Part shown: piece by piece, positions 17,064 to 27,065 of the stretch
Layout: each line of letters starts with the position of its first letter
Numbering within the stretch: position 1 is the stretch's first letter
Source: Arthrobacter sp. ISL-65
GTDB lineage: Bacteria > Actinomycetota > Actinomycetes > Actinomycetales > Micrococcaceae
Direction of reading: 5' to 3'
DNA: 64,000 bases
Assembly: GCF_018613795.1 (NCBI RefSeq)
Contig: NZ_JAGGPN010000031.1
Coordinates: 39,306 to 103,305 of the forward strand
The notes under the pieces: generated by a model
Told to the model about the DNA's origin: nothing
Database searches by the model: none
The model's input: only the letters and a program-made list of their open reading frames with translations
Program-made: the position numbers and the translations under genes

Positions 17064-18713
17064 TTACGGCGCCGCCGCGGGCTCCGCGGTCGGCACAGCT
17101 TCCGCTGCTGCCTTCGCTTCTGCCACGGCAGCATCCTCGATTGGCGCAGCACTTGGCAATGTGGCGGTTGCCGGTGCCGAAGGGGGAGCTGGCACCGGTG
17201 CAGGCGCTACCGGTGCAGGCGCTACCGGTGCGGGCACTACCGGAGCGGGCACTACCGGAGCGGGCACTACCGGAGCGGGCACTACCGGTGCGGGCACTAC
17301 CGGTGCGGGCACTACCGGTCCAGGCACTACCGGTGCGGGCACTACCGGTGCGGAGGGCACGGCCGGTTCGGCGGGTGCCGGTGGCGCGGGCTCGGTCGGA
17401 ACTGCCGGCTCGGTGGGCGGCGGGTCAGCCGGCGGCGCCGGCTCAGTGGGTGGCGGCGCGGGCTCGGTCGGTGCCGGTGGCTCGGGCACTGCCGGAACTA
17501 CCGGCTCGGTGGGCGGGTCAGCCGGCGGCACAGGTGTCGCAGTGGGCGGCGCGGGAGCGGGAGCGGGCGCGGGAGCGGGCGCGGGAGCCGGTTTCGGCTT
17601 CGGGGTCGGAGTAGGAGTCGGGGCCGGCTTCGGCTTGGCTGTCGCGGGAGGCGTCAGCTTCGGCGGCGTCGGTTGGGGACTTGTAGTAACGGTCGATGTT
17701 TCCGCTGGGCTGAAGGAAGAGGAACCGGAGAACGATGAGCTGGCAACCAAGGTGGGCCGCACAGCAGTTGCCCGGCCAGCGCGAGGGTAGGCCATTGCAG
17801 CTGCAGTCACGGGTGTCAGGCCGTCGTCGGTGTTGCCCGGCCCGCTGTTGCCCGGGATGTTAGGGATAGCCCACCCATACGTGCTGGCAGCGCCGCCTGC
17901 GAAGCTGGTAAACACAGCGGGTGTCAGTTGGTCGGTCTGCCGGATGGGCAGCAGGGTCCACTTGAGGGGATCCTCGTGCTGTCCGTTCTTGATGACCTCG
18001 AAGTGCAGGTGGCAGCCGGTGGAGGATCCGGTGGTGCCCACCTCCGCGATGATCTCGCCTACCCGAACCTGGTCGCCCTTTTCGACGGCGATGCCCTGCA
18101 GGTGGTTGTACGTGGTGATCAGGCCATTGCCGTGGTCGATCTCCACCCTGTTGCCCCCGCCCCAGGGGTGCCATCCGGCGGCCCGGACCACGCCGCCGTC
18201 GGCTGCGTAAACGCGGGTGCCGCAGGCGGCTGCGTAGTCCTGGCCCCAGTGGAATTCACCCGACTCGCCGGTGATCGGGCTGTGCCGCAGGCCGAACGGG
18301 GAACTTGGCCTGAGGACTTCCAAGGGCGCCATGAGGAAGCCGGCTCCGGGCCGCTTAAGCGCGGTGGAGGCCACACCCGGAGATTTGGCGGCGCCCGTCT
18401 TGGTTGCCTTGACTTTGGAGTTGGACACGGTGTGTCCGGTGGGAGCCTTAGCCGGCGCGGCAATGGTGGACCCGCTGATCGGGTACGCGGGCAGGGTGGT
18501 GTCGGGATCGAGGAGCCCGGGACCCACGACGCCCGAGGGAGGTGCAATTGGGACGGCAGCACCCACGGGCTGCTGGATGGACGTGGCCGGTCCCTGGAAT
18601 CCGAAGGCGAAGACGGAGAAGCCGACAACCACCGCCGCGGATAGGCTCCGCAAGGCGATCCGGCCCGGGCCGATCACCCTCGGTGAGTGCTTGTGTCCCC
18701 CGTGATTTGCCAC
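17064..18713 (-). CDS. Secreted M23 (LytM) metallopeptidase with long Pro/Ala/Val repeat tail
   Basis: 549 residues. A signal/anchor segment (about 21-40) precedes a low-complexity linker, then an M23 domain (about 130-255) with HWGQDY (His-x3-Asp) near residue 154 and the HLHFE motif near 236. These residues bind the zinc used to cut peptidoglycan cross-bridges. From about residue 357 to the end the protein is a proline-rich tail, including many copies of VVPAP, likely spanning or binding the cell wall. Single gene; its promoter region is the space at 18714-19038. Confidence 0.9.
   Translation of the reverse strand: MANHGGHKHSPRVIGPGRIALRSLSAAVVVGFSVFAFGFQGPATSIQQPVGAAVPIAPPSGVVGPGLLDPDTTLPAYPISGSTIAAPAKAPTGHTVSNSKVKATKTGAAKSPGVASTALKRPGAGFLMAPLEVLRPSSPFGLRHSPITGESGEFHWGQDYAAACGTRVYAADGGVVRAAGWHPWGGGNRVEIDHGNGLITTYNHLQGIAVEKGDQVRVGEIIAEVGTTGSSTGCHLHFEVIKNGQHEDPLKWTLLPIRQTDQLTPAVFTSFAGGAASTYGWAIPNIPGNSGPGNTDDGLTPVTAAAMAYPRAGRATAVRPTLVASSSFSGSSSFSPAETSTVTTSPQPTPPKLTPPATAKPKPAPTPTPTPKPKPAPAPAPAPAPAPAPPTATPVPPADPPTEPVVPAVPEPPAPTEPAPPPTEPAPPADPPPTEPAVPTEPAPPAPAEPAVPSAPVVPAPVVPGPVVPAPVVPAPVVPAPVVPAPVVPAPVVPAPVAPAPVAPAPVPAPPSAPATATLPSAAPIEDAAVAEAKAAAEAVPTAEPAAAP
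17196..17355. repeat. Tandem coding repeat (VVPAP units of the M23 protein)
   Basis: A 15-nt unit (GGCACTACCGGTGCG and close variants on the + strand) repeats head to tail about ten times. In the M23 gene each unit translates to APVVP. Copy number is likely to vary between strains by slippage. Confidence 0.85.
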
Positions 18714-19038
18714 AGAATTCTCCTGAATAAGTACCCGTCAAACTCCTATCTCGACGAGCGTGTCCTCCATTGTGGCCACAGGCTCAAGAGCGGCGAAACC
18801 CCTAAAACTGGGGGTCAGCCCGTAAGAATCCATAGGCTTTTAACGAGTGCTGCCTTGGTACTGGCTGCACGGTTGACCGCGTTCCATGTCGGGGCGCAGG
18901 AGGGTTAGGGCTTTTCCGCCGGCCAGGCGGAAAAACTTCTGATAATCAAGGTGTGCGGTGGTGTGTCCGGCCTTGATGCCGTAGATATAGATTGGTTCCT
19001 CCGCTTACCCGGCCCGCCTCGGCGCGCGAGAATGAAAT
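18714..19038. other. 325-nt intergenic region between divergent M23 and MpaB-type genes
   Basis: No coding frame is supported. Two hairpins are visible: ACCCC-TAAAACTG-GGGGT (18798-18815) and TTTTCCGCC-GGCCA-GGCGGAAAA (18912-18934). It should hold the promoters of both flanking genes, but I cannot assign -35/-10 boxes with confidence. Confidence 0.5.
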
Positions 19039-19947
19039 ATGCGGACTTTCCTGAGGAAATGGCAAGCGGAACTGAAGCGTACGCTAACCGGCAGCCCGGA
19101 TGCGCTGCCGGACTGGTCGCGGAAGTTTGCCCAGGGCGACGACCCCGGGTATTTCCTTCCCGGCTCTGCGGTCTGGGCCGTCCATGGCGGCGTGCCAACC
19201 ATCGTCGGCGGCATCCGGTCCCTGTTGATGCAGACACTTCACCCCGCAGTCCTCGCCGGAGTCCACGACCATTCAAATTTCCGTGAGGACACCCTGGGCC
19301 GGCTGGCCCGAACCACTGCCTGGATCCACGCCGTCACGTACGGATCCACGGCTGAAGCCCGGGCCGCAATCGAGAGGGTGGTCCGGCTGCACGGCTCCGT
19401 CAGCGGCAAGTATGTCGATGGCGACGGCACCCTCCAGAAGTACTCCGCCAACGATCCTGAGCTGCTCCGCTGGGTGCACATCACGTTCACGGACTCGTTT
19501 CTCCGGACTCATGAACTGTGGGACGGCCCCATTCCGGGAGGCCCGGATGCCTACGTGCGTGAGTGGGCGCAGGCGGGCAAGCTCATGGGAGTGGAATCCC
19601 CGCCGGAGAGCAAGGCCGCCCTCGTCCGGGAGCTCGCAGAATGGTCTGCCGCAGGCACGCTCCGCTGCGACGAACGGGTCGCCGAAACAGTCGCGTTCAT
19701 CAGGAATCCGCCCCTACACCCCCTGCTGAAACCGGGTTACCGAGTGCTGTTCGAGGCCGCCGTCCTGAGTTTGGAGCCTGATTACCGCCGGCTGCTTGGC
19801 ATGCGTACTGCCCGGCTGGGCCCGCTGCCGCTGCCGGTGAGCCTGGCCGCCCGAGCAACCCTCGCCGTAGTGCGCCTCGCACTGGGGCCGGCCAGCCCCA
19901 GCCAGCTAGCCGCCCGCGAGCGGCTCCAGAGGCTGGGCGTGACGTAA
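19039..19947 (+). CDS. MpaB-type oxygenase (DUF2236) protein
   Basis: 302 residues, predominantly helical, matching the DUF2236/MpaB family (also called ER-bound oxygenase family, related to latex-clearing protein). Indicators are the N-terminal DDPGYFLPGSAVWAVHGG, the HPAVLAGVHDHSNFREDTLGRL segment, the conserved RTTAWIHAVTYGS, and WVHITFTDSFL. The His residues in these segments are candidates for heme ligation. No signal peptide. There is no ribosome site close to the ATG. Single-gene unit ending at a strong hairpin; the physiological substrate is unknown. Confidence 0.85.
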   Translation: MRTFLRKWQAELKRTLTGSPDALPDWSRKFAQGDDPGYFLPGSAVWAVHGGVPTIVGGIRSLLMQTLHPAVLAGVHDHSNFREDTLGRLARTTAWIHAVTYGSTAEARAAIERVVRLHGSVSGKYVDGDGTLQKYSANDPELLRWVHITFTDSFLRTHELWDGPIPGGPDAYVREWAQAGKLMGVESPPESKAALVRELAEWSAAGTLRCDERVAETVAFIRNPPLHPLLKPGYRVLFEAAVLSLEPDYRRLLGMRTARLGPLPLPVSLAARATLAVVRLALGPASPSQLAARERLQRLGVT

Positions 19948-19979
19948 CTCCATCCCGCAACCGGGGCAGGAAAGCAGAA

Positions 19980-20012
19980 AAACCCGGTCCTGACGATGTC
20001 AGAACCGGGTTT
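19980..20012. terminator. Intrinsic terminator between MpaB-type gene and tRNA-Ser
   Basis: AAACCCGGT and ACCGGGTTT with inner CTGAC/GTCAG make a stem of about 14 bp with one mismatch. The A- and T-rich flanks allow termination in either direction, serving the oxygenase gene (+) and the tRNA (-). Confidence 0.75.
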
Positions 20013-20017
20013 CCCAA

Positions 20018-20105
20018 TGGCGGAGAATGGGGGATTTGAACCCCCGAGGGCGTTAACCCAACACGCGTTCCAGGCGTGCGCCATAGGCCGCTAGGCGAAT
20101 TCTCC
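20018..20105 (-). tRNA. tRNA-Ser (anticodon GGA)
   Basis: Read on the minus strand, the acceptor stem GGAGAAT pairs with ATTCTCC, followed by the discriminator G and an encoded CCA. The anticodon loop CTGGAAC gives GGA, which reads UCC/UCU serine codons. A long variable arm (TTGGGTTAACGCCC region) and the T-arm GGGGGTTCAAATCCCCC confirm a type II tRNA. No integrase or duplicated 3' end is nearby. Confidence 0.95.
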
Positions 20106-20262
20106 AGCTGCTCTTGAACCAAAAGCAGATACTAGAATACCTGAAGTTTCCGGCATCTCCCAATCGGCCGGATCCGCCCCCGCCACAGGCCTCCTCCGGG
20201 GCTGTTGTGGCGCGGCCAGCCAAGGCGCAGGGACGCCCCGAAACGAATGGCAGGATGGTGCC

Positions 20263-20586
20263 ATGTCCCAGCTGCATGCGCTCGTGGTGTACGTCCCCGA
20301 TTCCCACGCCGAGGCGGTACGCATCGCCATCGGAGATGCCGGCGCCGGCAGGCTGGGCGACTACTCGCACTGCTCCTTCACGTCGCCGGGAACGGGACGT
20401 TTTACCCCCTTACCCGGGGCCCGGCCCTACATCGGCACGGCCGGTGAGCCGGAAGAGGTTTCCGAGGTCCGGGTCGAGTGCATCGTGGAAGAGGACGTGC
20501 TCGACGCCGTCGTACAGGGATTGCGGCGGGCCCACCCCTATGAGGAGCCGGCGTTCATGAGCTGGCCCGTGAACGGGCACCGCTAA
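20263..20586 (+). CDS. YqfO/NIF3-insert-like small protein
   Basis: 107 residues. It matches the free-standing version of the PII/CutA-like domain that is inserted in NIF3 (YqfO) proteins: ALVVYVPDSHAEAVRIAIGDAGAGRLGDYSHCSFTSPG, TGRFTPLPGARPYIG, and the closing RRAHPYEEPAFMSWPV. The HPYEEPA motif is diagnostic. Probably a trimeric ferredoxin-fold cytoplasmic protein, possibly metal- or ligand-binding. A CAGGAT hexamer lies 6 nt before the ATG. Function not established. Confidence 0.85.
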   Translation: MSQLHALVVYVPDSHAEAVRIAIGDAGAGRLGDYSHCSFTSPGTGRFTPLPGARPYIGTAGEPEEVSEVRVECIVEEDVLDAVVQGLRRAHPYEEPAFMSWPVNGHR

Positions 20587-20661
20587 GACGACGGCGGTGC
20601 CCGCCGCTGCCCCATCGGAGCCGATTCGGGCCACGCCCAAAGTTCGGGTAAAGTATCTGAC

Positions 20662-20749
20662 GGCCCCTCATGTGGCGTCATCCTGTTGAACTCCCCCAGG
20701 ACCGGAAGGTAGCAAGGGTAGATGGGCTCTGGCGGGTGCATGAGGGGTC
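20662..20749 (+). ncRNA. ffs: Bacterial small signal recognition particle RNA (4.5S)
   Basis: The GGCCCCTCATG and CATGAGGGGTC ends form the closing helix. The universally conserved apex is present: the region around CAGGACCGGAAGGTAGCAAGG contains the GGAA tetraloop and the symmetric internal loop bound by Ffh. The RNA binds Ffh for co-translational membrane targeting. It lies 38 nt upstream of dnaX, the usual actinobacterial order. Confidence 0.95.
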
Positions 20750-20787
20750 TCTTATTTAATGTCAGTCCCTATAGGTAGGTTTTCCCT

Positions 20788-23700
20788 GTGACTGTTACAA
20801 CTGCCCTTTACCGCAGGTATCGCCCGGACTCGTTCGCGGACGTTATCGGGCAGGAGCATGTCACGGAGCCGCTGATGACGGCGCTGCGCAAGAATCGCGT
20901 CAACCACGCCTACCTTTTCTCCGGCCCGCGTGGCTGCGGCAAGACCACGTCTGCGCGCATCCTGGCCCGCTGCCTCAACTGTGCCAAGGGCCCCACAGAC
21001 ACCCCGTGCGGCGTCTGCCCCAGCTGCGTCGAACTTGCCCGCGGCGGAGCCGGCTCCCTCGATGTCATCGAGATCGACGCCGCCAGCCACGGCGGCGTGG
21101 ACGACGCCCGCGACCTCCGGGAACGCGCCACCTATGCACCAGTGCGGGACCGCTACAAGATCTTCATCATCGACGAGGCGCACATGGTCACCTCGGCGGG
21201 CTTCAACGCCCTGCTGAAAATCGTCGAAGAGCCGCCGGAACACATCAAGTTCATCTTCGCCACCACCGAGCCGGACAAGGTCATCGGGACCATCCGCTCG
21301 CGCACGCACCACTACCCTTTCCGGCTGGTGCCGCCTGAGCCGCTGATGGCTTACCTTGAGCAGCTCTGCCACCAGGAAAACGTCCCGGTGGCCCCCGGAG
21401 TGCTGTCCCTCGTGATCCGCGCGGGTGCGGGATCCGTGCGGGATTCGCTGTCCGTGCTGGACCAGCTCATGGCAGGCGCCGGACCCAACGGCCTCGACTA
21501 CGAACTCGCTGTGGCACTTCTCGGTTACACGCACGCCTCGCTTCTGGACGACGTCGTCGAAGCAATCGCCGCTTCCGATGCCGCCACGGTCTTCCGTGCC
21601 GTGGACCGCGTCATTCAGACGGGGCATGATCCCCGCCGTTTCGTGGAGGACCTCCTGGAGCGTTTCCGGGACCTCATCATCGTGCAGGCCATGCCGGAAA
21701 GCGCCCAGGCCATCCTCCGCGGCATGCCGGCCGACCAGATCGCCCGGATGCAGAGCCAGGCACACAATCTCGGCGCGGCCGAGCTGTCTCGCGCGGCCGA
21801 CGTCACCAACACCGCGCTGACGGAGATGACGGGTGCCACGTCGCCGCGGCTGCACCTGGAACTGCTGTGCGCCCGCATCCTGCTGCCCAGTTCCGAGCAG
21901 ACCGAGCGCGGCATCGCTGCCAGGATCGACCGCGTGGAGCGGCGCCTTAACTACGGAGGGTCCGACGCCGGCGCTCCCGCCGCCGCCTCGGCTCCGGTTG
22001 CGCCGGCCGTGCCGGCGCCTGCGGCAGCCGCGCAGGCTCCTGCTGCGGCTTCTCCGGTTTCGCCTGCTCCGCTTGCACCCCCTGCGTCTGTTCCGTCTGC
22101 CGCTCCTGCCCAGAACGCTCCGGCCTCCCATGGTCCGGCAGCTTCGGCGTCAGTCCCTGCCGCTCCGGCGCAGGTGGCTCCGGCGTCCAGCGCGCCGCGA
22201 GTGGGCCCGCCCAGCATCCAGGCCGCGCCCACGGCGCAGGACGCGCCCGAACGGGAAGCCCTGGCCGCGCCACGCATCACCACTGGTGACTGGCCCACGG
22301 ATGACGCCGCCGCAGGCGAACGTCGCCCGGCCCCGGGCTCGCACGACGGGCAGGGCCGGGAGCCTGTCGCCCAGCGTCCCGCGGCCTCACAGGCCCCGGA
22401 GTCCGCCCCACGGCCGGAGCAGGCCCAGCGCCACGAGGCCCGGCGCCAACAGGCTCAGGGCCCCGAGTCGCTTGCCGCGCAGGCGGCCCCGTCGGCTCCC
22501 GCTCCGCAGCCCCCCGCCGAACCCTCTTCCAGCACAGCCCCCGCCGGTGCAGCCCCCGCCGGGTCGCATGCCGACGTCGAGGTACTCCGCCGCGCCTGGC
22601 CCGAGGTCCTGCAGACCCTGACAAGGATCAAGCGAAGCACCTGGGCTCTCGTTGAGCCCAATGCCCAGGTTGGCCAGTTCGACGGCCAGGTCCTGACGCT
22701 CGTCTTCACCACCTCCGGGCTGGCGGGCGCCTTCGGCAGGGCAGACCACTCCGAGAATCTGCGCCAAGCCATCCACAAGACGATCGGCATAGACTGCCAG
22801 ATCACCGCGGTGGCAGGCGCCGGCAGTTCAGCGAGCTCTGAACCAAACCCAAAAGCGCCTACTAGCCGGGACGTTCCGGCTACCACCACCGACGCGGATT
22901 GGGGCCTGGCCCCTGCCCTGGGTGGCTCCGGAGAGCCGGAGCCCGCCCCTGCCAGCCCTGCGGCAACAGGTCCGGCTCCGGCGTCGCCGGGTCCGTCCAC
23001 CGCGCCCGCGGCCCGGCATGCCTCTCCTTCTTCGCCGGAGGCTTCTGCGGTCTCCACACCGCAGTGGTCAGGACCCACCATCACGGCGTCCCGGTCGGAC
23101 ACTGGCGGCCCCGCCGGCGGCGGCAGCGATACTGGCGCCTCCAGCGCTCCTGCACCATCTGCGCCTACGGCACCCGCCGGCAGCGGCAACGCTGCTGGCG
23201 CATCCGGCAATGAACCGTCCGCACTCTCGCAGCAGCCCGCCCCGCAGCCTGTTGCCGCACAGGCGTCCGCTGCGCAGCCGGTGGCCACCCACCCGGCGGC
23301 TTCCAGGGCGTCTGTCGCCCCATCCACTGCAGGGCAGACGCAAGAACGCGGGCCGCTAGCGCAGCAGACCGGCGACTACTCCTATCCGGATGACGACTGG
23401 GGCCCTCCACTCGACGAGGACGCGCCTCCGCTGGATGAAGAACCTCCCATGGACTGGGAGCCGTCGCGCCAGTGGCAGGGCAGCCCCGCGCCATCGTCGG
23501 CGCCGGAGGTAAAGGCACCGGAGGTAAACCAATCTGTCGAGCCTGCACCCTCGGCGGCGCAAGCCCGCGCCAAAGCTGCTGCTCCGGCACAGGCGGAGCG
23601 CCAACCTGCTCCAGAAACCTCCGCTGATCCGTGGTCGCGTGCTGTCGAGCAGACACCTGGCGTATGGGCTCTCCGTTCCGAAAGCAACGTGGGCAAATAC

Positions 23701-24441
23701 CCGGCCGCGGCTGACAACGACCACGACGACGACCACGAGGAGTCGACCGGCTCCGCTGCACCTGTGTACCCACCCGCCGCCGCCCAGCCGCCGCATACCG
23801 GCAGTAGCGCCGCGGGACGGCAACAGTCCAGTACCCCGGGTGTGAGCGCCCCAGCTGAAATCGCCGCTGCTGAGAGCGCGCCGGAAACAGCCGAGCGCGC
23901 TGTCCCGGAGTTGGAGCCTGCCTACGCCATGGCATCCGCCCCGGCGGCTGCCAGCCACGAGTACGGAGCACCCACCCCAAACCAGGGTGTCCGCGCGCCC
24001 GCCGTGACCGCTGCCACCCACGCCGCCCCGGTCCGGGTTCCCGTGTTCGCATCCGGCCCAGCAGTTCAGGCAGGACCCGCGGTGCAGGCGGGGCCCACAG
24101 TGCAGGCCGGACCAGCGGTCAAGGCCGGCCCTGCAGTTGCCGCTGCCCGCACCACTGCGCCGGCGCAGGCGCAGGCGCCGGCGACCGAGACTGCCGCCAG
24201 GGGCAAGCTGAGCCTCTACCAGAGGCTCTCCAATAGCCCGGAGGCTGAGGCGGGCCGGGCCAAGGCGCCCGCGCGGAGCACCGAGGAACCGGCACCGTAC
24301 GTGCAGGACATCCCCAGCGCGGATGACGAAACCATCGAGGAGTCGGGCGTCTTTGGCCGTGCCGCCGTCGAGCGTATTCTGGGCGGAAAGCTCATCGAAG
24401 AACGGTCGCTGGACGGCAGCCCCCTGATGCCCCGGTACTAG
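20788..24441 (+). CDS. dnaX: DNA polymerase III subunit gamma/tau
   Basis: GTG start, 1217 residues. The clamp-loader ATPase core occupies residues 1 to about 370: Walker A GPRGCGKT (46-53), zinc-finger Cys62, 65, 74, 77 and 80, Walker B FIIDEAH, and the sensor region [12 protein letters not shown] middle tau-type domain is recognisable near 590-670 ([15 protein letters not shown]...). Between and after these lie very long Ala/Pro/Ser-rich linkers, including a GPAVQA repeat near 24050-24140. The conserved C-terminus [16 protein letters not shown]...[18 protein letters not shown] is intact. It is markedly longer than the 600-800 residues usual outside this lineage. Upstream of recR, likely operonic. 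Confidence 0.96.
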   Translation: MTVTTALYRRYRPDSFADVIGQEHVTEPLMTALRKNRVNHAYLFSGPRGCGKTTSARILARCLNCAKGPTDTPCGVCPSCVELARGGAGSLDVIEIDAASHGGVDDARDLRERATYAPVRDRYKIFIIDEAHMVTSAGFNALLKIVEEPPEHIKFIFATTEPDKVIGTIRSRTHHYPFRLVPPEPLMAYLEQLCHQENVPVAPGVLSLVIRAGAGSVRDSLSVLDQLMAGAGPNGLDYELAVALLGYTHASLLDDVVEAIAASDAATVFRAVDRVIQTGHDPRRFVEDLLERFRDLIIVQAMPESAQAILRGMPADQIARMQSQAHNLGAAELSRAADVTNTALTEMTGATSPRLHLELLCARILLPSSEQTERGIAARIDRVERRLNYGGSDAGAPAAASAPVAPAVPAPAAAAQAPAAASPVSPAPLAPPASVPSAAPAQNAPASHGPAASASVPAAPAQVAPASSAPRVGPPSIQAAPTAQDAPEREALAAPRITTGDWPTDDAAAGERRPAPGSHDGQGREPVAQRPAASQAPESAPRPEQAQRHEARRQQAQGPESLAAQAAPSAPAPQPPAEPSSSTAPAGAAPAGSHADVEVLRRAWPEVLQTLTRIKRSTWALVEPNAQVGQFDGQVLTLVFTTSGLAGAFGRADHSENLRQAIHKTIGIDCQITAVAGAGSSASSEPNPKAPTSRDVPATTTDADWGLAPALGGSGEPEPAPASPAATGPAPASPGPSTAPAARHASPSSPEASAVSTPQWSGPTITASRSDTGGPAGGGSDTGASSAPAPSAPTAPAGSGNAAGASGNEPSALSQQPAPQPVAAQASAAQPVATHPAASRASVAPSTAGQTQERGPLAQQTGDYSYPDDDWGPPLDEDAPPLDEEPPMDWEPSRQWQGSPAPSSAPEVKAPEVNQSVEPAPSAAQARAKAAAPAQAERQPAPETSADPWSRAVEQTPGVWALRSESNVGKYPAAADNDHDDDHEESTGSAAPVYPPAAAQPPHTGSSAAGRQQSSTPGVSAPAEIAAAESAPETAERAVPELEPAYAMASAPAAASHEYGAPTPNQGVRAPAVTAATHAAPVRVPVFASGPAVQAGPAVQAGPTVQAGPAVKAGPAVAAARTTAPAQAQAPATETAARGKLSLYQRLSNSPEAEAGRAKAPARSTEEPAPYVQDIPSADDETIEESGVFGRAAVERILGGKLIEERSLDGSPLMPRY

Positions 24442-24572
24442 GCCGCGGCACCCGGTCTGAAGGAGCTCCCGCCCGAGGCGAGGACCCCAAGGGCCGGGCA
24501 GACCGCCCCGCGACGTACCAGTGCCCCGTCTGGCGGCACCGGCCATCTTCCAACCAAGCAATCGAGGAAAAA

Positions 24573-25172
24573 GTGTACGAGGGTGCAGTTCAGGAGCTTA
24601 TCGACGAGCTCGGACGTCTTCCCGGTGTGGGACCGAAGTCGGCGCAGCGCCTGGCGTTCCACATCCTGGAGGCAGACCCCCAGGACATGAAGCGGCTGGT
24701 GGAGGCCATCACCACCGTCAAGGAACGGGTCAAGTTCTGTACCGCCTGCGGCAACGTGACCGAGCAGGAACTGTGCAACATTTGCCGCGACCCGAGGCGT
24801 GACCCCTCCGTCATCTGCGTCGTGGAGGAGTCCAAGGACGTGCTGGCCGTGGAGCGCACCCGCTCATTCCGGGGCCGCTACCACGTGCTCGGCGGTGCCA
24901 TTAACCCAATCGCCGGCGTCGGCCCGGAGCAGCTTCGGATCCGCGAACTCCTCAACCGGCTCAGCGATGGCGCCGTCCAGGAGATCATCATCGCCACTGA
25001 CCCGAACCTGGAGGGCGAGGCCACGGCCACCTACCTGGCGCGCATGCTGCAGTCGATCGGGATCGCAGTGACGCGGCTCGCTTCCGGGCTGCCCGTGGGC
25101 GGAGACCTCGAATACGCGGACGAAGTCACCCTGGGCAGGGCCTTCGAGGGCCGCCGGAACGCCCTCAGCTGA
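24573..25172 (+). CDS. recR: Recombination mediator protein RecR
   Basis: GTG 24573 with GAGGAAAA upstream; 199 residues, the standard length. Helix-hairpin-helix [19 protein letters not shown] (residues 14-32), a zinc finger with Cys56, 59, 68 and 71, and a Toprim domain starting [16 protein letters not shown] (81-96) are complete. RecR acts with RecO/RecF to load RecA on SSB-coated gaps. It follows dnaX by 131 nt, a conserved pairing in bacteria. Confidence 0.97.
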   Translation: MYEGAVQELIDELGRLPGVGPKSAQRLAFHILEADPQDMKRLVEAITTVKERVKFCTACGNVTEQELCNICRDPRRDPSVICVVEESKDVLAVERTRSFRGRYHVLGGAINPIAGVGPEQLRIRELLNRLSDGAVQEIIIATDPNLEGEATATYLARMLQSIGIAVTRLASGLPVGGDLEYADEVTLGRAFEGRRNALS

Positions 25173-25295
25173 CCGCAACGGTCACAATTCCACAGCGGGC
25201 GGACGGCGGCGATAAACTGTTGAAATCAGTATGCCGCCGTGCCGTAAGGCCGTCTGGCCTCCAGAACTCCAATTTGATCCAGTGAGGGTGCACGC

Positions 25296-26654
25296 ATGAG
25301 TATGCCCAGTACCGATGTGAAAACCGAACCGCGGCCGCAGGAGCTGCCCGCAGCTGCTGCTGCCACCACGCAGCTCATTGTGCAGAAGTTCGGCGGCTCC
25401 TCGGTGGCTGACGCAGACGGCATCAAGCGCGTGGCCAGGCGCGTGGTCGACGCCCAGAAGGCCGGCAACGAAGTCGTCGTCGTCGTCTCCGCGATGGGTG
25501 ACACCACCGACGAACTCCTTGACCTTGCCGCCCAGGTCACCGACTCAGCCCCGGCCCGGGAGATGGACATGCTCCTCTCCGCCGGTGAGCGCATCTCCAT
25601 GGCCCTGCTGGCCATGGCCATCAACAAGTTCGGTGCGTCCGCGCAGTCCTTCACGGGTTCCCAGGCCGGCATGATCACGGACGGGATCCACGGCAAGGCG
25701 CGGATCATCGACGTCGACCCGCACCGCATCCGCACCGCCCTGGACAAGGGGCACATTGCCATCGTCGCCGGGTTCCAGGGCATGAGCCGCTCCACGAACG
25801 AGATCACCACCCTCGGCCGCGGCGGTTCGGACACGACGGCGGTGGCCCTCGCCGCCGCCCTCGAGGCTGACGTCTGCGAGATCTACACCGACGTTGACGG
25901 CATCTACACGGCGGACCCCCGGGTCGTTCCGTCAGCCCAGAAGATCGACCGCATCTCCAGCGAGGAGATGCTGGAACTGGCTGCGTCCGGGGCCAAGATC
26001 CTCCACCTCCGGTGCGTCGAATACGCCCGGCGGTTCGGCGTGCCGCTGCATGTCCGTTCCTCATTCAGCCAGAACGAAGGCACCTGGGTCCTGCCCGGCG
26101 CCGATGACAAGATCACGACTCAAGAGGGAGTTGCCTTGGAGCAGCCAATCATCTCCGGTGTTGCACACGACCGCTCGGAAGCAAAGGTCACCGTTGTAGG
26201 TGTTCCGGACATCCCGGGCAAGGCAGCCGCGATCTTCCAGGTCATTGCGGACGCGCACTCGAACATCGACATGATCGTCCAGAACGTCTCCACGCACGGC
26301 ACCGGCAGGACGGACATCTCCTTCACGCTGCCCATCGTCGAGGGCGCCGACGCCCTTGCCGCCCTCCGTGCTGCGCAGGCCGAGATCGGGTTCGAAAGCA
26401 TCGAGTACAACGAGCAGATCGGCAAGCTGTCGCTGATCGGCGCCGGCATGCGCTCCCACCCGGGCGTTTCGGCCACGTTCTTCAAGGCCCTGTCCGCCGC
26501 GGGCATCAACATCAACATGATTTCCACCTCGGAGATCCGCATTTCCGTGGTGACCCATGCCGACCTGCTCGATGACGCCGTCCGCGCCATCCACAAGGCA
26601 TTCGACCTGGACAGCGAAGCCGTTGCCACCGTCTACGGGGGCACCGGCCGCTAA
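25296..26654 (+). CDS. lysC: Aspartate kinase (alpha subunit; probable internal beta-subunit start)
   Basis: 452 residues. After an unusual 25-residue Ala/Pro-rich N-terminal extension comes the kinase domain: [15 protein letters not shown] (from Lys31), [14 protein letters not shown], and [16 protein letters not shown]. Two ACT domains (about 285-450) contain [15 protein letters not shown] and [14 protein letters not shown], the sites of lysine/threonine feedback. It catalyses ATP-dependent phosphorylation of aspartate, the entry to lysine, threonine and methionine synthesis. An in-frame TTG at 26136 with an excellent ribosome site probably yields the separate regulatory subunit. asd is not adjacent. 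Confidence 0.96.
   Translation: MSMPSTDVKTEPRPQELPAAAAATTQLIVQKFGGSSVADADGIKRVARRVVDAQKAGNEVVVVVSAMGDTTDELLDLAAQVTDSAPAREMDMLLSAGERISMALLAMAINKFGASAQSFTGSQAGMITDGIHGKARIIDVDPHRIRTALDKGHIAIVAGFQGMSRSTNEITTLGRGGSDTTAVALAAALEADVCEIYTDVDGIYTADPRVVPSAQKIDRISSEEMLELAASGAKILHLRCVEYARRFGVPLHVRSSFSQNEGTWVLPGADDKITTQEGVALEQPIISGVAHDRSEAKVTVVGVPDIPGKAAAIFQVIADAHSNIDMIVQNVSTHGTGRTDISFTLPIVEGADALAALRAAQAEIGFESIEYNEQIGKLSLIGAGMRSHPGVSATFFKALSAAGININMISTSEIRISVVTHADLLDDAVRAIHKAFDLDSEAVATVYGGTGR
26136..26654 (+). CDS. Aspartate kinase beta subunit (internal in-frame start)
   Basis: Within lysC, AGAGGGAG (26123-26130) lies 5 nt before TTG 26136 in the same frame. The product would be 172 residues starting [20 protein letters not shown], consisting only of the two ACT domains. 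This corresponds to the position of the known beta-subunit start in Corynebacterium glutamicum and Bacillus aspartokinase II. The ribosome site is seen; expression is inferred. Confidence 0.65.
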   Translation: MEQPIISGVAHDRSEAKVTVVGVPDIPGKAAAIFQVIADAHSNIDMIVQNVSTHGTGRTDISFTLPIVEGADALAALRAAQAEIGFESIEYNEQIGKLSLIGAGMRSHPGVSATFFKALSAAGININMISTSEIRISVVTHADLLDDAVRAIHKAFDLDSEAVATVYGGTGR

Positions 26655-26688
26655 AGGTCCGCTTGGGCACTGCGAGTCAGTGTAGTCA

Positions 26689-26718
26689 GAAGCCCGGTGC
26701 GTTCACGCACCGGGCTTC
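26689..26718. terminator. Intrinsic terminator after lysC
   Basis: GAAGCCCGGTGCG-TTCA-CGCACCGGGCTTC is a perfect 13-bp stem with a 4-nt loop followed by TT. It sits between lysC and a convergent small gene and may serve both. Confidence 0.88.
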
Positions 26719-26739
26719 TTCACTTCATTGAAGGCGTTG

Positions 26740-26958
26740 TCACTTATCCAGTTCGCCCTTGCGGACAGCATAGTGGTGCCCCTCCGAGTCGGTCTCGACT
26801 TCGAACTGGGCCAGATCGTCTTCGGAAGCATGTTCATAATCGTCATGCAGGTGAACCACCGGCGTAGCTGAGTCGCCGACGGCGGCAGGGCCGAATACGA
26901 ACCGGAGCCTGTCTGTCAGGTTCATAAAGCCACTGAGCACGTGTGCCACAAGTCCCAC
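26740..26958 (-). CDS. Small conserved hypothetical protein (72 aa)
   Basis: The reading frame has normal codon bias, and GGGAAGGGGGTGGG lies close upstream of the ATG. The product has a basic/hydrophobic N-terminal part (FMNLTDRLRFVFGPA) and an acidic middle, ending with HHYAVRKGELDK. It shares the FM-x5-LR-x-VFGPA signature and the G-x2-YxV ending with the next gene, so the two are paralogues. No known domain, membrane segment or signal peptide. Possibly nucleic-acid or protein-binding; unknown. Confidence 0.7.
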   Translation of the reverse strand: MGLVAHVLSGFMNLTDRLRFVFGPAAVGDSATPVVHLHDDYEHASEDDLAQFEVETDSEGHHYAVRKGELDK

Positions 26959-27065
26959 CCCCTTCCCTGCTTGAAGGCGGAGAGCGTCTGCCCTTCGACT
27001 GCCAGTGCCCTTATTTTACGCCGGGAGCCCAAAAATGAACCCCCGCCGGTACAGCCCGGCCGCTG

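Noticed and set aside
17196..17355. Regular repeats suggesting a CRISPR array
   Set aside because: The units are contiguous 15-nt coding repeats without spacers and no cas genes are present.
17161..17790. Gly/Ala/Thr-repeat open frame opposite the M23 tail (PE-PGRS-like appearance)
   Set aside because: Its GTTGAGTTG pattern is simply the complement of the VVPAP codon repeat; the minus frame has signal peptide and M23 motifs.
20018..20105. tRNA-Ser as an integration site for a mobile element
   Set aside because: No integrase, no duplicated 3' tRNA end and only core genes on both sides.
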